Source: UBA1731 sp045595285
Lineage (GTDB): Bacteria > Verrucomicrobiota > Kiritimatiellia > RFP12 > UBA1067
Assembly: GCA_045595285.1 (NCBI GenBank)
Contig: JAZOAC010000071.1
Location: 1 to 64,000, forward strand
Reading direction: 5' to 3'
Length of the DNA stretch: 64,000 nucleotides
Below, one piece after another: positions 20,101 to 26,781 of this stretch. The first letter of the stretch is position 1. Each line of letters starts with the position of its first letter. The notes under the pieces are model-generated. The model saw only the letters and a list, made by a program, of their open reading frames with translations, had not been told where the DNA came from and ran no database searches. Position numbers and translations under genes: made by a program.

Positions 20101-22514
20101 AGAGCGCGGCGAACCGTCTCCGGGACCAGAACGCGTCCGGCGACTTCGAGAATATGGTCTCCGATGAAGAGGCCGCCATCGAGCGCCGCCTCATCGAAAT
20201 CTACGGCTATCCGTACGATGACGACATCGGCCCGGGCAAGACGTATCCGCAAGGGTATTCCGGACCCGACATCTACCACTACTACTACGTGGAGACCTAC
20301 GACCTTGACGGTTCGGGCGGCATCAACGGCGAATATCGCGGCGTCCAGGCCGGAGACGGTTCGTACGGCCGCTACATCGACGTGACGGTCGACGACTATT
20401 CGCTCATCACGACGAATGTCACCGGTACCTTCCAGGCCGAGCGCGACGAGTCGCTTGCGGACAACGGATTCTTCGGGAACATCATCGTCGGCGCCGTCTC
20501 GTGGTATCAGGATCAGCTCGAAAAGGTCGGCTCCTACATCGACCCGTGGAGCAAGTACACGGGCGTGTGCTCGACCAACTACGCGCTTCCCGTCGCGGTC
20601 GTCGATACGGACGGGGATCTGCTGGACGGCAAGATCGCCTACGAGTTCAGCATCGCGGCCTGGTCGAACACGCCGTGGGTCGCGAGCTACTATGTGGGCG
20701 AGAGCGGCTTTACGCCGAAGCCCAAGGACTTCCACGGCCAGCGCAAGGCCGAGGGCGAGGTGCAGATCGCGCTCAACGGCTATGCGGCGCTCCTGGCCGA
20801 GATCGACGTGAAGGCCAACAAGCTCCTCGCGGCGAACGAGAAGCTGCAGGGCCTCATCGACGAGCTGTCCGCTCTCGACTACACCACGCAGATGGGGTAT
20901 GTGACGGAAGCGGCGAAGAAGGAGATCGAAAACTACATCGCGGCGTGCAAGAAGAACGCCGAGACGGTGAAGACGACCCTTGAGGCCATCAAGCAGTTCA
21001 AGGACACGCTGACCGAATCGGGCGTGGAGGCGTTCCCGAAGATCACGGGACTTTCCTTCGACCTGACGAGCATCGGACGTGCGGCGCTCTTGGCGCTTAA
21101 GAGCGGCGTCAACGATCTTATCCACGGCGAAATCAATCTTCAGGATATGAAGATCAAGGAGGCCGAAGAGGCGATCAACGAGATCGAAGTCGCGATGAAC
21201 AAGCAGTTCGAAGCCTGGATGGACAATGAAGAGCGCAAGAAGAAGATCGCCGCCATCAAGGAGCAGACCGCCAACGTGAAGAGCGCTCTCGGCGAGCTTG
21301 AAATCGCCTACAACAACGCCAACGACAAGCGCATGCGATATGCGAAGATCGTGGCGGAAGGCGACGAGCTTCAGGCGGAGCGCGAGCGTCTGCGCATCCA
21401 GTGGGCCGCCGATCTCTCGCAGAGCCGCTACCGCAACATGATGTACCAGATCATGCGCAACGACGAACTCCAGCGCTACAACGAGGCGTTCGAGCTTGCC
21501 GCCAGGTACACATTCCTCGCCGCGAAGGCCTATGACTACGAAACCGGCATGCTTCAGAGCGACAGCTCCAACGCGGCGGGATCGGAGTTCATGGAGCAGA
21601 TCGTGCGCGCGCGTGCGCTCGGGCGCTTCACGTCTGACGGCCAGCCTCTCGGCGGCGGATCGACCGGCGACCCGGGACTTGCCGACATTCTTTTCCGCAT
21701 GGAGGAGAACTGGTCGGTCCTGAGGAGCCGTCTCGGCTTCAACAACGCGCAGAACGATCTTGACGCGTTCTCGCTCCGCCGCGACCTCTGCCGCATCGTG
21801 AACAACGACGACGAGGCGTGGAAGACGGCGCTGGCGAACTATTGGGTGGACGACTTGAGGACGCATCCTGCCTTCCAGCAACTCTGCCAGCCGTTCAATC
21901 CGATGAAGGCGACGGAGCCAGGTTTCGCGATTCCGTTCCGCACGGTGATCGCCTCGCGCAAGGACCTCTTCGGAAACGATCTCGAGGGCGGCTCAACGGC
22001 GTATTCGTCGACCTACTTCGCGACGAAGCTGCGCGGCGTGGGCGTCTGGATCGAAGGCGAGAATGCGCTTTCGGCGCTGCCGAAGCGTCCGGAGGTGTAC
22101 CTTGTGCCGACAGGTCTCGATTACATGCGCGTGCCGATATCGTCGGGCTCGGCGTCATCCGCGACGCGCGCATGGCAGGTGGTCGATCAGGTGCTTCCCG
22201 TCCCGTACGCGCTTGCCGACAGCGACTGGGAGGCGACAGACTGGAGCGCGCTCAAGGACATATACTCCAATGCGTTGTGCGTGCAGAGGCGTCATCCCGC
22301 GATCCGCGCCAATGTGGGCGCCTCTTTCGACGAGGCGAGTACGCTCGTGTACAACTCCCGTCTGATCGGCCGTTCCGTCTGGAACAGCGAATGGTGGGTG
22401 CTCATCCCGGCGGCCTCGCTCAATGCCGATTCGAATACCGGCAAGAACGCCTTCCTTGACAATGTGAAGGACATTCACCTTTACTTGAAGACATACTCGT
22501 TCTCGGGTAACTGA
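14157..22514 (+). CDS. giant secreted multidomain protein (about 2,785 residues)
   Basis: ATG 14157 has GAGGAGG 6-7 bases upstream; a GTG at 14151 abuts that site. A Sec signal (WAAVAAGAFAATAA) begins the protein. Residues about 680-900 look like a LamG/concanavalin-type sandwich (YLKIAFDDAGNLYMNG, WRYYLNGHLAWKG, IHYLRLWSKARS). A central conserved-looking part includes LYPQGHGDAWGHYLSAVKG near residue 1765 and DIGPGKTYPQGYSGPD near 2025. Residues about 2205-2450 are long charged helices, probably a coiled coil. The end is compact and finishes with DIHLYLKTYSFSGN. No protease or glycosidase motif is visible. It is one uninterrupted frame. It overlaps the next ORF only at an upstream, less likely ATG. 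I infer an extracellular structural, adhesive or toxin-like role. Confidence 0.8.
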   Translation: MSYLKLKRAVWAAVAAGAFAATAAPTDNLRTEYRNDVHPHDDGVYGVEPAVQLGAGSGYFFTTNRAIRTRIGSFTLDTQLDLDDKMKWVFQTPNIRSTVGAPIAAMTANKFLGEKITPPEDWTGEEPVIDEETGGKAVWVDFAEEVIACEAGPIRISWPLKDGGTRVEQSVVAASPNKRPVRLYWTHQRPYLEGGAEVSKILQNGGPTVTFSQNYKVHLYPTSRIHVYEKNAYDKYDGEPPAGVETYMDKQYGYVELDGTELKAYEGSYGTFLLVYSRLDEATNKRSMLAYELVEVLEPKQTKIDVKIGDQLKPQTRDFATNELFPRVTRGLTDESENDEIYVYQHSSGKQKNYLWAIRDSSENPWKIEVFWRAKEELDVVWPFEVDIYAASWDEAGAQTYVRDTENEEGGEAKKEPVVYYPESLGVEAMPYQVSVDPATGKSVEKEHFHVSGGVMYSDWADDGTYALLKYASGDSVWFQTVRSVPAKNYDLLDELGLSSYAVGTNETFRTGTFDEEEEQQAFIYEYPLAKEICAPFAGKDGFFYPGWIRTERENDAGPVKNPYNPELYKYPTAYVATNELYAPIFPVNIGELEIWWSLPSKLMSEVRPNGGNTEKLQTPIYFPAIPIDYSIHTPEFYTDKFSRDKTPPPQIVLASGKGSAGYALNDHLPYHDGMVDTLRFSPSWLDSSHSYTGIVVTLAGMGNPTGVTSNFTFEARIGRRPIYYVDEWTTPNVIPLASFYGRQEDGSVSPAAYLKIAFDDAGNLYMNGVRKTSWSSGTNDIEDLCFPARFDEYTLLPESESDRLSEGGSMSIALVRTQEGEWRYYLNGHLAWKGNSDDCSINVSQDSVNLFESYERYSECVAYRGSIHYLRLWSKARSAKELAQNRYMQCAPTESLVFQYYGPSQEFENYGDEEAVCGPVKNGLITDSSGHNAHGYLGYAAGEIVLSEYDTVDTTTWMIAGNQNPSDGYSYDEAKIRIPELGQTFPADATIYRQNDPEKDGYNPNEEHAFLVGGVAYALRCDLNRIDPEAEGEKAFTSLPYVLVAYDDPDNVGKKKMSALRVVPENDMYRFSQYKDAGTMIQSPDPLARLQPANLQKFISGPLYADTEECFKDRKGWYWAHQAGNDGGSTNYVFELSYPNQDVFDWPDGTSHAAGEVIPWMANYERRSESSYAWPSWTWGECYKSFPARPASDSVGTAIDYTYIVDWPLNAPKLYVNDTLHDAKDGLPAIRGQLSAKVLYQQSMMLSSNESVRLIDPEVRRGGGLIEIPADIRNYRDPKTAKRKFTDLPPLLRDRFQWNPTAFYDRTNDDTRELELTGQYIKDGNYAFTLLNVMDERSKAVMLDPDLLPGAEHPDWVKGIESMSGEAYVLPDDLTPFDQMALATTGRGAGYVTLVFNNSTNLTMVSPGEVISMYVIKVVPELYNGYLHVMQSDNPLDKQLNMKYTSDFGGRPQDWEFEWQYCEPVNGSAALDDNGWLSLAGSCGKPGVPMLDWITVGDAGVFGLSDHYVRCRYRSLDPAVQALVGTEWSNWSAPKLAEGWIKRVLKAINPFDQKIRDFLNNEIDTKLSVLEQAGEPYDGDIPLNLEALNESGLIAIYETVLNQAKKLSINDEKIATESLALSLQMAAGRIAELYTALGNEAMADALNPTVDLGSGSGVDDSADSSIFPFMNQCENILEEELCLLRGRDMSAKYKTSWQNAILPWEAPFYNRLAWNFTADIMGGQVAYVENYGIRDKCGASDAADPSKPDGVIDVYDAKKLYPQGHGDAWGHYLSAVKGYYTLLRHPNFGWKPQIEGILAGQTEITIGNLHEKRFAQAAEAKARAGEKIVADTFRWNYRVGAQDAWLDAEDETEWEDDAGETCTRAWGTDEWATRAHLGAYYDWAVANSLLPSRTSDELGLIRMLDRESTFEIGAIAASARKIQSTADYADTGLNPLGLSDNAIPFDISPSEIDAGKTHFEQIMDRARRATKVAKDVFNRVKSAANRLRDQNASGDFENMVSDEEAAIERRLIEIYGYPYDDDIGPGKTYPQGYSGPDIYHYYYVETYDLDGSGGINGEYRGVQAGDGSYGRYIDVTVDDYSLITTNVTGTFQAERDESLADNGFFGNIIVGAVSWYQDQLEKVGSYIDPWSKYTGVCSTNYALPVAVVDTDGDLLDGKIAYEFSIAAWSNTPWVASYYVGESGFTPKPKDFHGQRKAEGEVQIALNGYAALLAEIDVKANKLLAANEKLQGLIDELSALDYTTQMGYVTEAAKKEIENYIAACKKNAETVKTTLEAIKQFKDTLTESGVEAFPKITGLSFDLTSIGRAALLALKSGVNDLIHGEINLQDMKIKEAEEAINEIEVAMNKQFEAWMDNEERKKKIAAIKEQTANVKSALGELEIAYNNANDKRMRYAKIVAEGDELQAERERLRIQWAADLSQSRYRNMMYQIMRNDELQRYNEAFELAARYTFLAAKAYDYETGMLQSDSSNAAGSEFMEQIVRARALGRFTSDGQPLGGGSTGDPGLADILFRMEENWSVLRSRLGFNNAQNDLDAFSLRRDLCRIVNNDDEAWKTALANYWVDDLRTHPAFQQLCQPFNPMKATEPGFAIPFRTVIASRKDLFGNDLEGGSTAYSSTYFATKLRGVGVWIEGENALSALPKRPEVYLVPTGLDYMRVPISSGSASSATRAWQVVDQVLPVPYALADSDWEATDWSALKDIYSNALCVQRRHPAIRANVGASFDEASTLVYNSRLIGRSVWNSEWWVLIPAASLNADSNTGKNAFLDNVKDIHLYLKTYSFSGN

Positions 22515-22528
22515 TGGAGGTAAGAGTC

Positions 22529-23377
22529 ATGAATAAACTTATCCTGTTTTCTGCTGTTTCCGTTGCCGTGACATCGCTCTGGGGCGTGTCGATTCCGCAG
22601 TCGCCGGTCGTGACCTACGGCCTGGTGCGGGATGAATACGGCGTGCCGCTCAAATCGGCTTCCGAAGCGGAGGTGCGCCTTGTGCGCGCCGCCGTGCCGG
22701 GCGGTACGGTCTATTCGCGCAGTGCCGTCACGGACCAGATGCTGCCGGGCGTCAATTACCGGTTGTCGCTTGAGATCGACAGCGAAGGGCCCGCGCGGCC
22801 ATACGCCGTCCTCAGCGGCACGGAGATGAAGATTCTCTGCACGGTGGGCGGCGAGGAGGCGGCGCTCGCGCCGGCTTCCGTTTTCGCGACGCCGAAGGCG
22901 GGTACGGCGCAGCGCAGGGATTACACCATCGGCAGCGACGCCGATGGTGACGGGTTGCCGGACGCGTGGGAGGAATGGGTGCTCCGCTGTGCCGGAAAGG
23001 CGTACGACGCGGCGGCAATCGCCGCATTTGACCCAAAGGCGGATGCGGACGGCGACGGCATGAACAACCGGGCGGAATTTCTCGCGGGAACGGATCCTTT
23101 CCTTGAAACGGAAATGTTTGCGATTACCGCATTTGAACCCGTTGCCGGCACTGACCGGGTGAAGATCCGCTTCACGACGCGTTCAAGCCGCAAATACCAC
23201 ATCGTATTCAGCGAAACGCTCGGAGAGGATGCCGTCTGGGCGCCGGTTCCGACGTCGAAGAGCGTGAATGCGGCGGGGGATTACGAGAAATACGACGGCA
23301 CCGGGCGTGTGCTGACAATCTATGCGCCGCGCAGTGTCGAGGGGGTGTCGGGCTTCTTCCGTGTGGTCTGCAACTGA
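22529..23377 (+). CDS. secreted protein with TSP3-type calcium-binding loops
   Basis: ATG 22529 is preceded by GGAGG at 8 bases; another ATG at 22514 overlaps the upstream stop. The 282-residue product starts with a Sec signal (MNKLILFSAVSVAVTSLWG). Near residues 135-185 it has two acidic loops, DADGDGLPDAWEEW and DADGDGMNNRAEFLAGTDP, the thrombospondin type 3/dockerin-like calcium motif common in secreted Verrucomicrobia proteins. A small beta domain follows. It may stabilise or anchor the large secreted proteins. Coupled to the next gene by a 1-base overlap (TGATG). Confidence 0.75.
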   Translation: MNKLILFSAVSVAVTSLWGVSIPQSPVVTYGLVRDEYGVPLKSASEAEVRLVRAAVPGGTVYSRSAVTDQMLPGVNYRLSLEIDSEGPARPYAVLSGTEMKILCTVGGEEAALAPASVFATPKAGTAQRRDYTIGSDADGDGLPDAWEEWVLRCAGKAYDAAAIAAFDPKADADGDGMNNRAEFLAGTDPFLETEMFAITAFEPVAGTDRVKIRFTTRSSRKYHIVFSETLGEDAVWAPVPTSKSVNAAGDYEKYDGTGRVLTIYAPRSVEGVSGFFRVVCN

Positions 23378-23802
23378 TGAAGAGGGCCTTGTTCGTCGCA
23401 TGTCTTTTATCCGCCGCGGTCGCGGCGGCGGATATGTGGACGAATCGCGCGGGGCGCGTCTTTTCGGCGCGTCTTGTCGCGGTTGACGATGCGGGCGCGA
23501 CCTTCGTTTTTCCGGAGGATGGCGCGACAAACACCCTGCCGCTCGCGAAACTTTCGAAAGACTCTCGGCGGCGGGCGTGCGATCTTTTCGATTTCGCTCC
23601 GGTGCCGCCGCGTCTGGCGGCGACTTTCAACCGTGCGGTTTCGGATCTCAAAAGGATCAGGGATCTGCAGGAAGACGGCGTATTGACTGCGGAAAGGGCG
23701 ATACGGCGTCGGGATGCCGTCATCAAGGTTTTTTCGGACATCTGCCGCGAAAGAGGGATTGAATCCGGGACGGTTGAAAGGCTCGTCCGGCGTCTGGATT
23801 AG
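23377..23802 (+). CDS. secreted small protein with SHD1-like domain
   Basis: The 141-residue protein has a signal peptide (MKRALFVACLLSAAVAAA) and then WTNRAGRVFSARLVAVDDAG with a NTLPLAKLSKDSRR segment. This matches the SLA1-homology-1-like (SHD1) pattern frequent in Planctomycetes and Verrucomicrobia secreted proteins. The C-terminal 70 residues are helical. It is the last gene of the five-gene operon; the stop of the upstream gene overlaps its ATG by one base. Role unknown; SHD1-like domains are thought to bind partners rather than catalyse reactions. Confidence 0.68.
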   Translation: MKRALFVACLLSAAVAAADMWTNRAGRVFSARLVAVDDAGATFVFPEDGATNTLPLAKLSKDSRRRACDLFDFAPVPPRLAATFNRAVSDLKRIRDLQEDGVLTAERAIRRRDAVIKVFSDICRERGIESGTVERLVRRLD

Positions 23803-23822
23803 CGATTAGCGGTATCAGGTAC

Positions 23823-23893
23823 TATAATCTTGATGTTCCTTCGCGACATTGTAGAACTTTCCTGTACTTTATTGGGGGAGAGTTTGGTATAAT
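23823..23893 (+). promoter_or_regulatory. tandem -10 boxes before the T3SS operon
   Basis: TATAAT at 23823-23828 and the extended site TTTGGTATAAT at 23883-23893 lie 60 bases apart. The second is 10 bases before the ATG of the first T3SS-operon gene (23904). The first is followed after 3 bases by an ATG opening a 19-codon frame that stops inside the second box. Two start sites could give separate control of secretion genes; only the downstream one fits the window-wide pattern. Confidence 0.55.
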
Positions 23894-23903
23894 TCGCGCT
23901 TGG

Positions 23904-24302
23904 ATGAATGCATTAGGCAGATTGGCGTCGGCTGTCGGCTATCCGCAGACTGTTCCTGCGGATGCGCTTGAGTTTACATTCAAGGTGGATGACGGAGAGG
24001 TGCGCGCCATTGACCTTGAAAAGCGTCTTGTGCTGACGCGCGAAATCTCCCGCGACGAGGATGATCTTCCGAGGCTGGCTTCATATTCCGCAGGGCGAAT
24101 GCTCCGTGAGGCCGCTACTCTCTACTGGGATGAACGCATAGGCGCGGCGATCCTTGCGCAGGAGATTCCGGCATCGGCGACCGCCCATGAGCTGAAAGTC
24201 TTTTTCGAGACGTTTGCCGACTCTTGCGACTGGTGGTTGGCGCGTACGGCGGCGGAACCGGTAGAGTCTTCATCGTTTCCGGAGATGGTAATCCGTCCCT
24301 GA
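23904..24302 (+). CDS. CesT/Tir-like T3SS chaperone (class I-like)
   Basis: The 132-residue acidic protein has the size and alpha-beta pattern of class I secretion chaperones: an N-terminal helix, beta strands around FTFKVDDGEVRAIDL, and a C-terminal helix ending FFETFADSCDWWLAR, which resembles the closing helix of the CesT family. It lacks a signal peptide. It opens the T3SS operon 18 bases before the secretin gene and would have a leaderless start. Similarity is by pattern, so the family call is moderate. Its client cannot be deduced. Confidence 0.5.
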   Translation: MNALGRLASAVGYPQTVPADALEFTFKVDDGEVRAIDLEKRLVLTREISRDEDDLPRLASYSAGRMLREAATLYWDERIGAAILAQEIPASATAHELKVFFETFADSCDWWLARTAAEPVESSSFPEMVIRP

Positions 24303-24320
24303 CTATTGCGAAAGGAAGAG

Positions 24321-26207
24321 ATGACTATCCTACCGACAATCAAACGGACTTTCACGCTGGCTGCAATTCTGCTGATTTTCGCGTCGTCTGCATCTGCGGC
24401 GGACAAATCCGCCGTGAAGAGGCTCCCCTGGAAGAGTCCGGAGTACACTCTCATCGCAAGGCAGATGCCGATCCGCTCGGCGTTGGAGAGTTTCAGCGTC
24501 GCGCAGGGAATCCCGATCCTGCTTTCCGATCGCGTGACGGGCGTTCTGTCGGGGGACTTCAAGGGTGTCAGGCCGGATGATTTCCTCGATCGCATTTCGG
24601 CCGTGCACAATCTCACATGGTACTACGACGGCACGGCGCTCTACATCTACACAGTCGGCGAGATGGGGTCCACACTCATAGACCTCCGCTACATGAAGGC
24701 AAGCGAAGTCCTGGCGATGATGGTGGAGTTGGGCGTCGAGGATTCGCGCTTCCCGCTCAAGACCGCGTCAAACGGCGAACTCATCATGGTGTCGGGTCCG
24801 CCGCGGTACGTGATGCTCGTGTCGGAAATGATCGCCCGTGCGGACAAGCTGCGCGAGCAGCGTACGTTCACTTCGGTCGAGACGCGCATATTCCCTCTAA
24901 AGCATACCTGGGCGGACAATGTGAGTTTCAGCGTGACGAGCCCGGAGTCCACGGTAACGATCCGCGGCATCGCCCAGCTGCTGGAGGAGATCATGAACGC
25001 AGGGGCCGGTGCGGCGCCCGTGCGCGAAGGCGCCGTCACGAACGAGACGGACCGTCTCAGCGCCAACACGGATTCCGCATTCCGTCCCGTGATCCGCCCT
25101 GAGAACCGTCTCAACGCCGTCGTCGTCCGCGACACTGTCACGCGCTTCCCGATGTACGAGAATCTTATAGAGCAGCTCGACAGGCCGCAGAAGCTTGTGG
25201 AGATCGGCGTCACGGTTCTGGAGCTGTCGCAGGAGGATGCGCTTGACTGGCAGATGTCGCTCAAGGTGTCCGGCGCCAAGGACGATGTCGAGGGCGCGGC
25301 GGGGCAGAACGCCGCCAATCTCTTCAATTCCGCTTCGCTCGGCGGCAAGGGGCTTGCCGGCGCCCTCACGTATCTTGGCGACGACGTGTCGGTGTCGGCG
25401 TCGCTTACGGCGCTGAGGGAGAAGGGCAAGGCCCGTTCGATATCGCGCACTTCGATTCTCACGCTCAACAACATGTCTGCCGAGATGACCGATACGCAGA
25501 GCTACCATGCGCGAGTCGTCGGCACCGAGGTCGCTTCGCTGGAGGAGGTGTCCGCCGGGACGAAGCTTCAGGTGAAGCCGCGCATAGTTCCGTCCGCCTC
25601 GACGAACTCGCCCGACCGCGTGTGGCTTTCGATGGAGCTTCAGGACGGCGGATTCGAGTCGATATCCGTCGACGCCATGCCGATGACGCGCACATCGTCG
25701 CTTGAGACGCAGGCCGCCGTGCTCGAGGGCCATTCCATCATGCTCGCCGGCTATCTCAGGGACATCAAGGAGTCCGGCGGATGGGGCATTCCGTATCTGC
25801 GCGACATCCCTTGGATCGGATGGCTGTTCGGAGGTTCAAGCGTCCGCAATGAGACCGTTCAGCGCATGTTCATCCTTACGCCGTATGTCATCGACGTGAC
25901 GACGAACGATGTCGTGGCGGTGCAGGCTGACCGCCACCGTGACATTGAGCGCGAGGAGGTCCTTGACGAGGCGTTCGACAAGGACGGAATCGAGCGCAGG
26001 GAGCGTGAGGCGCAGATGGACTTCCGACGCGAGATGCGCCAGGAACGGGCGGAGGAACGCCACGACAGGAATGAGGCGATGCGCGGTCTCGAACGCGAAA
26101 AGCGTCGTGGCGAAATGGAGAGAGACCGCAGGGACTGGGAGAAGTGGTTCGACGAAGAGAAGCGTCGCCACGAGAATGTGAGGGACAAAGAGGACGATGC
26201 CGACTGA
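24321..26207 (+). CDS. sctC: T3SS outer-membrane secretin SctC (YscC/InvG family)
   Basis: AAAGGAAGAG precedes ATG 24321. The 628-residue protein has a Sec signal ending near SSASA. N-terminal ring domains show the family patterns IPILLSDRVTGVLSGDF, LTWYYDGTALYIY, EDSRFPLKT and VSGPPRYVMLV. The secretin barrel begins near residue 290 (VEIGVTVLELS) and ends near residue 518 (FILTPYVIDV). About 100 highly charged residues follow, rich in Arg, Glu and Asp, probably one long helix. This tail is much longer and more charged than I expect for the family and may replace a pilotin-binding segment. SctC forms the outer-membrane ring of the injectisome. Confidence 0.92.
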   Translation: MTILPTIKRTFTLAAILLIFASSASAADKSAVKRLPWKSPEYTLIARQMPIRSALESFSVAQGIPILLSDRVTGVLSGDFKGVRPDDFLDRISAVHNLTWYYDGTALYIYTVGEMGSTLIDLRYMKASEVLAMMVELGVEDSRFPLKTASNGELIMVSGPPRYVMLVSEMIARADKLREQRTFTSVETRIFPLKHTWADNVSFSVTSPESTVTIRGIAQLLEEIMNAGAGAAPVREGAVTNETDRLSANTDSAFRPVIRPENRLNAVVVRDTVTRFPMYENLIEQLDRPQKLVEIGVTVLELSQEDALDWQMSLKVSGAKDDVEGAAGQNAANLFNSASLGGKGLAGALTYLGDDVSVSASLTALREKGKARSISRTSILTLNNMSAEMTDTQSYHARVVGTEVASLEEVSAGTKLQVKPRIVPSASTNSPDRVWLSMELQDGGFESISVDAMPMTRTSSLETQAAVLEGHSIMLAGYLRDIKESGGWGIPYLRDIPWIGWLFGGSSVRNETVQRMFILTPYVIDVTTNDVVAVQADRHRDIEREEVLDEAFDKDGIERREREAQMDFRREMRQERAEERHDRNEAMRGLEREKRRGEMERDRRDWEKWFDEEKRRHENVRDKEDDAD

Positions 26208-26781
26208 GGCGACCATAGAGAGCGGATTCGCGCATGTGACCGGCGGAACGTGGCTTCTCGGCGTATCCCAGCCGGCGGCGTACCGCGGCGCCTTGCGCGA
26301 CCGCCGCATGGGCGGATGGATTGTTCCGGACCGCGGCCGTCTGCGCAGCGTGGAGCTTTCCGGAACGGCGTCGTGCTCCGACGCCAAACGCCCGTTCCTT
26401 GCCCGCATCGACTGCGCCGACACGCTTTCCGTCGTCTCCGAGAGGATTCTTGTGGCGCCGGCGGCGTCGCGCACCGGATCACAGCTCGTGCGTGTGGTGC
26501 CGATGAGCTTCAGGCATGCGCTTGCCGTCACGGAGTTCAGGAATCCGGGCTGGGCCGTCACCGCCACGGCATCGCGCGTGAACAGGTTTGTGCTGGAGGA
26601 GGGCGAGGTGCTGAGCGTGCGGCTCGAGTCGGTAGTGGCGTGGACGACCAGGCGTCCGACAGGTCACTGCCCCAGACTTGCGATGCGCGACATCCTGATT
26701 CCGCGCCGCCGCGCAAAATCGCTTTGGCTGAATTTCTACGGTCCCGGAGTCGTCTGGGCGGAGGGGGCTCATGGCATTTGA
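26197..26781 (+). CDS. AIM24-like beta protein inside the T3SS operon
   Basis: This 194-residue protein has no signal peptide. The second half (GEVLSVRLESVVAW and LWLNFYGPGVVWAEG) resembles the AIM24 fold family of beta-rich proteins with unclear bacterial function. It overlaps sctC by 11 bases upstream and sctW by 11 bases downstream, so it is firmly part of the operon. No AIM24-like protein is a standard T3SS component that I know of. It might be a cytoplasmic regulator, chaperone or an unrecognised divergent ring component. The family call rests on motif resemblance only. Confidence 0.5.
   Translation: MPTEATIESGFAHVTGGTWLLGVSQPAAYRGALRDRRMGGWIVPDRGRLRSVELSGTASCSDAKRPFLARIDCADTLSVVSERILVAPAASRTGSQLVRVVPMSFRHALAVTEFRNPGWAVTATASRVNRFVLEEGEVLSVRLESVVAWTTRRPTGHCPRLAMRDILIPRRRAKSLWLNFYGPGVVWAEGAHGI

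Noticed and set aside
19026..21881. 951-codon open frame on the - strand
   Set aside because: It lies entirely opposite the giant secreted protein, has no family motif, is rich in Arg/Leu/Val as expected of an antisense shadow, and no ribosome site or promoter was seen.
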